Assembly (NCBI GenBank): GCA_002689345.1
Contig: NZFU01000021.1
Span: 1-41,567, forward strand
DNA length: 41,567 nt
Origin: Methanobacteriota archaeon
Lineage (GTDB): Archaea > Thermoplasmatota > Poseidoniia > Poseidoniales > Poseidoniaceae
Direction of reading: 5' to 3'
Below are positions 35,622 through 41,567 of the stretch, piece after piece. The position numbers and the translations under genes are program-made. Positions within the stretch are counted from its first letter, which is position 1. Each line of letters begins with the position of its first letter. The notes below the pieces were generated by a model. That model made no database searches. It was not told the DNA's origin and saw nothing but the letters and a program-made list of their open reading frames with translations.

Positions 35622-36409
35622 CACTGGTCACCTCTTCTGTTAACCTTGTACCTTAGTCGTAATAGGTTTGAACGTCCTTTGTAGGAGGTTGAGAATCCAT
35701 ATCTTAGTAGTAGTCCACAAAATACGATCACAGCGATAACTGCTCCGAATCCAAGCAGTCCAAGCCAGTGTGCTCTGAATTGAGCACCCATGGTGTGTAG
35801 GTCGATTTCGCCAGAACTACCTTCAGGTGCTTCAGGGGTTCCGCTTCCTGCGATTAAGGTACGTGTTCCTCTTCCATCATCTTCTTCAACTTCGATTAAG
35901 TTGAAAACAAGTTGATTCCAATTATCCCCTGCAGGACCGTCGGCTCCATTTACTGCATTAGCACTAATCCAGAAATCAACATGGCCAACTCCTGCTTCAG
36001 GAGCAATCCAAGTTAGTTCAAAGATTCTAGTTGCAGATGAAGAATGTGAACGTGTAGCAGAGTCTTCTTCCCATGCGTCTCCATCGCCAGATAATTCTCC
36101 AGCACTAACTCTGGCTGAGAATCCACCAAGAGCAGTGTCTGGGCCACCTATGATTTCCAAACGCATATTGTACTCTTCACCAGTGGTCCAAGTGTGGGGT
36201 ACATCGACAAGGATTACCATGACCGAATTACTAGGGTCTCCTCCATGACAAAGGCACCCTTCTTTGGCTACATCATCAATCGTCTGGTCTCCATTAATTT
36301 GTTCTCCACCAATTCCGTTTGGGTAAGCATTGCTTAGCCCCGGAAGCAGCATCAAAGATACAAGGATTAGGGGTAGCAGACTTCGGATGAAAACCCGTGA
36401 TGTGCGCAT
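35621..36409 (-). CDS. Secreted Reeler-like (choice-of-anchor V) protein with CxCH motif
   Basis: 262 residues from ATG 36409. Upstream in-frame codons reach 36532, but the signal peptide begins here (MRTSRVFIRSLLPLILVSLML ending SNA-Y). The domain fits the Reeler-like, choice-of-anchor V group: GGFSARVSAGELSG, WIAPEAGVGHVDFWIS, NAVNGADGPAGDNW. Members often start with a CxxCH haem site; here the place reads GCLCHGG, one residue short. A membrane helix (LGLLGFGAVIAVIVFCGLLL) and basic tail anchor it near the C-terminus. As first gene of the bc-type operon it may be an outer electron acceptor or a scaffold. ATTATA at 36448-36453 on the minus strand is a plausible TATA box. Confidence 0.75.
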   Translation of the reverse strand: MRTSRVFIRSLLPLILVSLMLLPGLSNAYPNGIGGEQINGDQTIDDVAKEGCLCHGGDPSNSVMVILVDVPHTWTTGEEYNMRLEIIGGPDTALGGFSARVSAGELSGDGDAWEEDSATRSHSSSATRIFELTWIAPEAGVGHVDFWISANAVNGADGPAGDNWNQLVFNLIEVEEDDGRGTRTLIAGSGTPEAPEGSSGEIDLHTMGAQFRAHWLGLLGFGAVIAVIVFCGLLLRYGFSTSYKGRSNLLRLRYKVNRRGDQ

Positions 36410-36563
36410 AGCGTATCCCAACCGATTTATGCGACTTGGATTGCGCCTATAATCGTTCCTTGCCCTATCTTCGATAGGGGGTAGTGCAGTGTTACTTTTT
36501 GCTCTTGTTTTTGCCCAAACATACAATGGCAAACCATATGTTCAATTACGGTGAGCAAGGTTC

Positions 36564-36869
36564 ATGTCAGACCACCCTTTTGAGAATACTTATGACCTCT
36601 CAAACGACCAATTATTGTCATTAGAACAAGCTGAAGAAGAAATGCTCAGAAATAATCTTGGCAAGGCCGAGAATCTTCTACTTTCGATGTTGAAAGAAGA
36701 TGATGAATGCATACCCGTCCTCAATAATTTAGCGCACCTTTATGGTAGACATTTTTCAGATTTCGAAAAGGCTGTTGAACTCTATGACAAGGTTTTGGCA
36801 TTAGAGCCCGATAATGCTTGGGCTAGAGATGCTAGGCGTCGTTATCTGAGATATGTGGGCAGAGATTGA
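36564..36869 (+). CDS. TPR-repeat protein
   Basis: 101 residues with two to three tetratricopeptide-like helical pairs: the C-terminal copy is the clearest (FEKAVELYDKVLALEPDNAWA), and an earlier one reads LGKAENLLLSMLKEDDECI then VLNNLAHLYGRH. These form protein-binding scaffolds. A GGTGAG sequence lies before the ATG at 36564. It is 25 bases upstream of the FtsZ-family gene on the same strand, so it may act with it. No membrane segment or signal is seen. Confidence 0.75.
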   Translation: MSDHPFENTYDLSNDQLLSLEQAEEEMLRNNLGKAENLLLSMLKEDDECIPVLNNLAHLYGRHFSDFEKAVELYDKVLALEPDNAWARDARRRYLRYVGRD

Positions 36870-36894
36870 ATAACCTCCACTCAAAGGGCTTAGC

Positions 36895-37824
36895 ATGGAT
36901 GGCGCCCAGATATTGATTGCTGGCGTCGGCGGGCTAGGTGGCTCTTGGGCTCAGCGTGCTCATTCTAGAACCGGTCATGGAATAGATTTGGTTTTGATCG
37001 ATGCAGATGAGTCTACATTCAACACTCCGGATGCACATGTCATTCGTTTGGGTAAGGATTTAGATTCAGCCGGATGTGCTGCTCTTCCACCTTTGGGGGA
37101 GCAAAGAATGCGCCAGGCTGCGAGTGTTTCTAGAACATTACTCGATGGAGTTGAAATGGTTATTCTTTTGACTGGACTAGGTGGTGGTACTGGGACTGGT
37201 GCCGCACCTGAATTTGCCAGGCAGGCTCGACTATCAGGAGCAATTGTAATCTCTATTGCAGCAATTCCTTTCGAGGCCCAAGAAACCAGATTAAAAGTCA
37301 GCAGAGAAGGTCTATCAAAATTAGAAGCCAATTCGGATGTATGCGTCCGGCTAGATTTGGATAGGTTGGCTTGGCAAGCTAGAGAGAGAGGTACTGATTG
37401 GAGATTAGGAGCGTCTTGGGTTGAAGAATTTGTAGATGGTCTTGTAAGGACATTGATGAGATTAGGTTTAATCAATCTAGATATGATGGATTTGAAAACT
37501 ATAGTTGGACATTCCGGAGGCTCAACGTTGATGGTTGGACAAGGCGATCCTGATGACGCAAATGGATTGCTCCAAGACGCATTAAGTGCACCTTTAGCCG
37601 ACCTTTCTCTCGATGGTGCAAAGGCTTGTTTATTGCAGATTGAAGGTGGCCCAGGTATGACTGTGGGCCAAGTTGGATTAATCGCCGATGCATTTACTGC
37701 ACGATTTGATGAAGATGCTCAAGTAATACTTGGAGCAAGAGTTAGTGATGATTTGCGCGGTAAGATTAGAGTTGTTGCTGTTGTAGCAGGACTGGAAGAG
37801 AAATCTAATCTAAGCCTCGTCTGA
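36895..37824 (+). CDS. FtsZ/tubulin-family GTPase, short form
   Basis: 309 residues. The tubulin signature is present as GLGGGTGTGAAP (94-105), the N-terminal nucleotide turn as AGVGGLGG, and the T7 catalytic loop as NLDMMDLK, keeping Asn194, Asp196 and Asp199 at family spacing. It therefore should bind GTP and polymerise-type contacts are retained. The usual N-T/A-D-x-Q motif of FtsZ is replaced by DLVLIDADES, and there is no C-terminal linker or membrane-protein-binding tail, so it is not a standard FtsZ1. It could be a division protein or a divergent paralogue. The last 15 bases overlap the end of the convergent gene. Confidence 0.85.
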   Translation: MDGAQILIAGVGGLGGSWAQRAHSRTGHGIDLVLIDADESTFNTPDAHVIRLGKDLDSAGCAALPPLGEQRMRQAASVSRTLLDGVEMVILLTGLGGGTGTGAAPEFARQARLSGAIVISIAAIPFEAQETRLKVSREGLSKLEANSDVCVRLDLDRLAWQARERGTDWRLGASWVEEFVDGLVRTLMRLGLINLDMMDLKTIVGHSGGSTLMVGQGDPDDANGLLQDALSAPLADLSLDGAKACLLQIEGGPGMTVGQVGLIADAFTARFDEDAQVILGARVSDDLRGKIRVVAVVAGLEEKSNLSLV

Positions 37825-39120
37825 ATCAGCGATTTCTACATCGGAACCGTCTTCTTCCCAATCGGTTCCTTCAGTAATGTCCAAACCCTTGTCCCAGTCG
37901 ATTTCATTATCTTCCTGCCATTCCTCTTCGTCTTCATTGGCTTCATCTTTTACTTCATCGCTTACTTCGACTTCTTCTTCCTCTTCGCTGGATTCTATGT
38001 CGATTTCTTTGGCTACTGCAAACATATCAGAAGTAATTCGGCTAGTTCTCAGTGTTGGTCGTAATAGTAACAACATGGCACATATTGAAAGAATGTGTCC
38101 AAAAATCATGACTTCTTTCAGACTATCAAAGGTCCCAGTGAGCATTGCAACGGACCCTGCATAGGCATATCCGAATGAAATTCCCAACGGTAATGATGCA
38201 TTTTCTGATATCAATCTCTTGCCGTCTCTAACCGTATAGGTTGTAAGTGACCAAACTGCAAAAATGACTGTGAAAGCCATTAGCAACCCTTCTTCAATAA
38301 CTGTAGAAAATGTAGTTGGTTCCATGAACCCTCTTCGATATACGCTAAATGCGTGCCATGTGATGAATATTTGAGCGACTATCATCCACTTGAATGAAAA
38401 GGCAGCCATTCCTTTTTCGCCACCTGCTGCCTCTCTTTCATCCCGAGTAAGCCACAGTGTCAAGGCCTGTAAAAAGAAACTGATTAGCAAAAATACAAAT
38501 CCTTCCAGGAGTGCATCTTGCCAACTCATACTTCCTCCTTCACTAATCATCTGTCCGAGCCAAATAATGACAAATGCGAATGATTGTACAACCAATACTT
38601 GGGAAAAGGTAGAGATTTTTTCGCGATATGTATGTAATTTGGCATCTCCCAAACCGTTTGCCAACCATTCAACCATTCCTGTTCTAAATGATGCAGCTTG
38701 TGCAATAGACCACACAATGAATAAAGACGCTAGTAGGGGCGATATCCAAAAGTTGTCATTTCCACCAGTAAAACTCCAAAATATTCCTACTATAATCGCA
38801 GCAGACAAAATCGGGACAATTGTAATCTTAAAACTGAATAGGAATCTAACAATCCAATTAGCATCTCCTTTCTCATCCGGTAGTTTCGTTAGATTCTGAA
38901 CGATCTCCTTGTTGGATAGAGATGCAATAAGGGTGTAAGAGATTGCTAATGAGATAAACGACATAGCAACAAATACTTCCTGCGACTCTACTAGGAATAG
39001 TAGAATTGATGAAATCAATGCGATCATAATTATGTGAGGGAGTGTCCTAGGAGAAAGCATATTTCGAATTAATTGAAGTATTCCAATTTGCTCAAATTGG
39101 TCTTCGGATTCGTCGGTCAT
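37810..39120 (-). CDS. Polytopic membrane protein with long acidic tail
   Basis: 436 residues. Roughly eight to ten hydrophobic helices fill the first ~365 residues, followed by a ~70-residue tail with runs of Glu and Asp (SSEEEEEVEVSDEV, DEEEWQEDNEIDWDKG). No transporter or enzyme motif recognised. The acidic tail should be cytoplasmic and is similar in nature to the tail of the 1143-4043 protein. The 3' ends of this gene and the FtsZ-family gene overlap by 15 bases in opposite directions. Confidence 0.7.
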   Translation of the reverse strand: MTDESEDQFEQIGILQLIRNMLSPRTLPHIIMIALISSILLFLVESQEVFVAMSFISLAISYTLIASLSNKEIVQNLTKLPDEKGDANWIVRFLFSFKITIVPILSAAIIVGIFWSFTGGNDNFWISPLLASLFIVWSIAQAASFRTGMVEWLANGLGDAKLHTYREKISTFSQVLVVQSFAFVIIWLGQMISEGGSMSWQDALLEGFVFLLISFFLQALTLWLTRDEREAAGGEKGMAAFSFKWMIVAQIFITWHAFSVYRRGFMEPTTFSTVIEEGLLMAFTVIFAVWSLTTYTVRDGKRLISENASLPLGISFGYAYAGSVAMLTGTFDSLKEVMIFGHILSICAMLLLLRPTLRTSRITSDMFAVAKEIDIESSEEEEEVEVSDEVKDEANEDEEEWQEDNEIDWDKGLDITEGTDWEEDGSDVEIADSDEA

Positions 39121-39177
39121 AAGTTCGCCCTGATGGGGCGAGTGATGGCATTATGTTAAGACAAATGCCCTTGACGA

Positions 39178-39468
39178 ATGGTTATGGCCAAGAAATTGAC
39201 AAAGGCGTTGCGTGGCAAACGTCGTTGGATTGGCTGTAAATGTGAAGGATTTCAATCAAGGGATGAGTTGGAGAGATATTTATCTGCTCATCCAGTGAAA
39301 TTGTATGATTTTGAAAATAGTAATTGTATCATAGTGACTCAATTAGAAAATTATGATTCTGTAAAGGAAATATTCTCCACAGGACGAGTCATTAGTCAGA
39401 CTTCAAGTGGGAAAATCCGTTTGGTTAGAGAGAGGATGAATTTTTCTCGTAAGCCAAGAAAGCGTTGA
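39178..39468 (+). CDS. Small basic protein, possibly RNase P subunit Pop5-like
   Basis: 96 residues (ATG 39178; ATG 39184 is also possible). It is basic at both ends: KKLTKALRGKRRWIG at the start and SSGKIRLVRERMNFSRKPRKR at the end. The order of an RxxRW/Y-I strand, a helix of SRDELERYLS, a central strand CIIVTQL, and a final S-G-K/T-I-R strand is reminiscent of the archaeal Pop5 (Rnp2) fold, but it is shorter than the usual ~120 residues. It may instead be another RNA-binding protein. Divergent from the acidic-tailed membrane protein with a short shared promoter region. Confidence 0.45.
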   Translation: MVMAKKLTKALRGKRRWIGCKCEGFQSRDELERYLSAHPVKLYDFENSNCIIVTQLENYDSVKEIFSTGRVISQTSSGKIRLVRERMNFSRKPRKR

Positions 39469-39524
39469 AGTGCTTCACACTCTCCCCTTGTTATATGGGA
39501 GCGGGAGGAGAGGCACCACCTGTG

Positions 39525-39986
39525 AAAAGTTCAGATGTGATGATTCTTGTCGGTGCATCGATTTTGCTAGTAGTTTTCATCCTTCAAGCTTGGGCTGTGC
39601 CCATAACTATTACCGCTGGCGAAGAATATGTTGTAAAGTATGATCTCGCAGAAGGAGATACTTTCTCATTAGTGGTCGAAGAAGGTTCAGTTCGCCCAAC
39701 CGTATTATTGCCATCAGGGGACTACTATTTCGCTGATGATTCAGATGATGAATGGTCTTACGTGGCTGAAGAAAGTGGCGTTCATTCATTCAAGTTCCTT
39801 GCACTTTGTAACGAACCTTCTGGATGTACTACAGATAATTCTCCAGTAATTGATTACTCGGTTAGTAGAGGATTATTGCTAGACTTTGCACTATATCCGA
39901 TAGGTGCTCTTATTCTTGGTTATGGTATTGTAAAGCGTTTGGCTGCAAGTAAGAATGAACCGCTTGAAGCGGTATTGGATGATTAA
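39525..39986 (+). CDS. Small membrane-anchored protein with extracytoplasmic beta domain
   Basis: 153 residues from GTG 39525, preceded by GGGAGGAGAGG as ribosome-binding sequence and by TTATAT at 39491 as a plausible TATA box. ATG 39495 and TTG 39465 are other in-frame starts. A signal or anchor helix (VMILVGASILLVVFILQAWAV) is followed by ~85 residues of acidic beta-type sequence (EGDTFSLVVEEGSVRPTVLL, two cysteines in LCNEPSGC) and a second helix near the C-terminus (LLLDFALYPIGALILGYGI). Not recognised. Its stop overlaps that of the convergent fusion gene by four bases. Confidence 0.6.
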   Translation, partial: KSSDVMILVGASILLVVFILQAWAVPITITAGEEYVVKYDLAEGDTFSLVVEEGSVRPTVLLPSGDYYFADDSDDEWSYVAEESGVHSFKFLALCNEPSGCTTDNSPVIDYSVSRGLLLDFALYPIGALILGYGIVKRLAASKNEPLEAVLDD

Positions 39987-41344
39987 ATCCAATCAACATC
40001 TTCACCATCATCAATAATTAATTCTCCAAGAATTAATTCACCTCTTTGATTCAACTCAAACGAATCATACACGATTCCCTTGTGAGAGGGCTTACCGTAA
40101 CTTTTCATATGCTCAATTATCTGGTTGCGAATTTCATCATATCTTATTGGCGGTAGTTTAGGCCCTTGCTCGAGTAGGGATGCCAGTTCACAATTTAGTC
40201 GTAAATCAAACTCTTGATGTGTCAATTTAACTATTTCATCCAACGCCGCAATTTCAACTTCAACATCATTGTCTCCACTTTGTAAATTAACTCCAATTCC
40301 AAGGATAACTTTGGTTCCTTTTAGGTTGGTTTTTCCTTCGGCTAAAACCCCACACATCTTTCGATTTCCAATCAAAATATCATTCGGCCATTTCAATTTT
40401 AAATTATCATTATTTATCGAATTTATAACTGCTAATCCACCTGATAATTGCAGGTGTCCTGGATTAATTTCTCCTCCTTCGGCTACAATCCAAGAGCCTG
40501 CATAACAACCTTCTATAGAGGACCATGTTCTTTTTCTTCTGCCTCTACCTGCCTCTTGCCAGGATGAAGAGATATGAGTTCCAATTCCTGACTTTTCCAT
40601 GAGATCATCGTTGGTAGAACCTGTTCTTTCAACATAATATTTTTCTGAATTTTCAAATGGTCTCCACAAGCAGGTTATAACCAATTTTTCGCCGTCATCA
40701 AATATCATTTCATCCCATACGCGATGAGCTAAATGTTGGGTGTTTTGTATGGAGTCCTCTCTGCCTAAGACTAGAATAATCCCGTTGGGCGCTAGTAATT
40801 GGTTACTAACTATGCTGCGAATCATTCGATTACCTAGGCCTTGTTCATCAGAATCAATTAGTCCTGCTTCCTCCATCGGCCCTAGAACTTGGTCGACTTC
40901 ACTAACCGGAACATATGGCAAATTCCAAATTATCAGATCATAGTTTGTATCAAATGGAAATAGTTCTGGGCCGATTCCACCTTCTTTTACTATTCCTTTT
41001 TGCTGATTGAAATCCAAGTTTCCTCTAGTTGCTGCTACGGCGAATGGATTTATGTCGCACGCATTTATCTTCCATCCCATTGAAGCGGCTAGAACCGACA
41101 GTGCTCCAGAACCACACCCGATCTCAAGTAACCTCCTTCCTCTGCCGGGACCCATAGTGATCAATCTACGAGCCAATAGGTTAGTGTCTTCTCTTGGTGG
41201 GTAGACAGTACTAGGTATTGTCAACTCGAAACCTATGCCTTCAAATGGGGTCCAATTTATTGTACTTGGTGGCCTTAGTAGCCTTTCAACTTCAGAGTTT
41301 GTATCCTCTGGATTGAAAATCTGTTTTTCTGGCATGCGACCCAT
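39983..41344 (-). CDS. HemK-like methyltransferase fused to biotin-protein ligase
   Basis: 453 residues in one frame. Residues ~45-230 are a class I methyltransferase: YPPREDTNLLARR, then LEIGCGSGALS as SAM-binding loop, CDINP, and NLPY (141-144) in place of the NPPY that marks PrmC/HemK glutamine or HemK2-type methyltransferases. Residues ~235-450 are a biotin-protein ligase catalytic domain: STNDDLM, GRGRRKRTWSS (biotinoyl-AMP loop), KWPNDIL (318-324), and GIGVNLQ. No helix-turn-helix domain is present, so it is not a BirA repressor. The second half should biotinylate Lys93 of the carrier at 20258-20665. The first half may modify the release factor or another protein. A TATA-like box lies about 27 bases before the ATG. 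Confidence 0.9.
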   Translation of the reverse strand: MGRMPEKQIFNPEDTNSEVERLLRPPSTINWTPFEGIGFELTIPSTVYPPREDTNLLARRLITMGPGRGRRLLEIGCGSGALSVLAASMGWKINACDINPFAVAATRGNLDFNQQKGIVKEGGIGPELFPFDTNYDLIIWNLPYVPVSEVDQVLGPMEEAGLIDSDEQGLGNRMIRSIVSNQLLAPNGIILVLGREDSIQNTQHLAHRVWDEMIFDDGEKLVITCLWRPFENSEKYYVERTGSTNDDLMEKSGIGTHISSSWQEAGRGRRKRTWSSIEGCYAGSWIVAEGGEINPGHLQLSGGLAVINSINNDNLKLKWPNDILIGNRKMCGVLAEGKTNLKGTKVILGIGVNLQSGDNDVEVEIAALDEIVKLTHQEFDLRLNCELASLLEQGPKLPPIRYDEIRNQIIEHMKSYGKPSHKGIVYDSFELNQRGELILGELIIDDGEDVDWI

Positions 41345-41362
41345 GCCTCCGTTTGTGCCGAA

Positions 41363-41371
41363 GCCTTTATG
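41363..41371 (-). promoter_or_regulatory. TATA-like box for the methyltransferase/biotin ligase gene
   Basis: On the minus strand it reads GGCATAAAG, centred about 25 bases before the ATG at 41344, consistent with a leaderless transcript. The same bases form one arm of an inverted repeat (GCCTTTA at 41363-41369 with TAAAGGC at 41383-41389). The rest of 41345-41507 has no gene. Confidence 0.35.
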
Positions 41372-41397
41372 CCTCTTGGCGGTAAAGGCGTTATGAA

Positions 41398-41412
41398 GAC
41401 GAGTTACTCGTC
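41398..41412. repeat. Perfect palindrome, 7-bp arms
   Basis: GACGAGT, one T, ACTCGTC. It lies in the gene-free stretch between the methyltransferase/biotin ligase promoter and the tRNA. It could be a regulator site or a stem of the tRNA-upstream region. No second copy was noticed in this window. Confidence 0.3.
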
Positions 41413-41507
41413 AAACCCTCTGTGTCGTGCGTTCAGCGTGCCCGTTTTGCTGGCGGAGGATTTAAGAACCCTATACAGGTCGGCCAAGAAGCCCAACACA
41501 TACATTT

Positions 41508-41567
41508 GGGCCTGTAGCTTAGTCAGGTAGAGCGTCCGGCTTTTAACCGGACGGTCGCGGGTTCGAA
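41508..41567 (+). tRNA. tRNA-Lys (anticodon TTT), 3' end cut by window edge
   Basis: The sequence begins GGGCCTG (acceptor 5' strand) TA, then D arm GCTTAGTCAGGTAGAGC, anticodon arm TCCGG-CTTTTAA-CCGGA with the seven-base loop giving anticodon TTT, variable region, and the start of the T arm CGCGG-GTTCGAA. About 15 bases of T stem and acceptor 3' strand lie past the window. No intron is seen in the anticodon loop region. TTTAAG at 41461 lies 47 bases upstream and CTATAC at 41471 lies 37 bases upstream; either could be the promoter element. Confidence 0.93.

Noticed and set aside
41398-41567. Integration site of a mobile element at the tRNA-Lys gene.
   Set aside because: No integrase gene or direct repeat of the tRNA end is visible, and the 3' half of the tRNA lies outside the window, so nothing supports it.

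Overview
The window looks like a piece of a Marine Group II euryarchaeon (Candidatus Poseidoniales, Thermoplasmatota) or a close relative. This is inferred from content, not from a marker-gene tree. The evidence is archaeal TATA-like boxes about 27 bases before start codons with little or no leader, very large secreted multidomain surface proteins with acidic tails, an XPD-type helicase, a propionyl-CoA/methylmalonyl-CoA module, a short FtsZ-family protein, and dense gene packing with 1-15 base overlaps.

Layout: (1) 1-13059, three plus-strand envelope genes: a 5'-truncated YHYH protein, a ~966-aa membrane-anchored ectodomain protein, and a 2985-aa giant with calcium-binding-type repeats, a transglutaminase-like domain, Ig-like repeats and a DUF4129-like tail. 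(2) 13061-16732, a minus-strand XPD-like helicase plus small Hsp20-like gene, a gene-free stretch of GC-rich hairpins that may be a structured RNA, and a divergent ribbon-helix-helix/winged-helix regulator pair with a tandem operator-like repeat between them. (3) 16774-20214, a duplicated-domain helical protein, glutamate dehydrogenase, and four small minus-strand genes of unknown function. (4) 20258-23778, acyl-CoA carboxylase carboxyltransferase, a small epsilon-like subunit and a biotin carrier, divergent from the B12-binding subunit of methylmalonyl-CoA mutase and its MeaB GTPase: a propionyl-CoA to succinyl-CoA route. (5) 23771-29774, a tightly packed plus-strand run: polyprenol-kinase-like membrane protein, 36-aa membrane microprotein, asparagine synthase, GshA-type glutamate-cysteine ligase, saccharopine-dehydrogenase-like enzyme, membrane protein, 2[4Fe-4S] ferredoxin, small membrane protein. 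(6) 30609-36409, a minus-strand respiratory operon: Reeler-like secreted protein, small membrane protein, Rieske protein, cytochrome b N-terminal subunit, and a cytochrome b C-terminal domain fused to an HdrD/GlpC-type iron-sulfur module. (7) 36564-41567, TPR protein, FtsZ-family GTPase, acidic-tailed membrane protein, possible RNase P Pop5-like protein, small membrane protein, a methyltransferase/biotin-protein-ligase fusion, and a tRNA-Lys cut by the window edge.

How parts connect: the biotin ligase half of the 39983-41344 fusion can modify the carrier at 20258-20665. The carboxylase and mutase parts feed the TCA cycle. The bc-type complex with its cytoplasmic Fe-S module would link the quinone pool to a soluble thiol/disulfide or Fe-S partner. 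The GshA-type ligase raises the possibility that low-molecular-weight thiols are relevant. The two strongest leads are the cytochrome b-HdrD-like fusion and the asnB/gshA/saccharopine-dehydrogenase-like operon. The biotin carboxylase subunit and the large methylmalonyl-CoA mutase subunit are not in this window.
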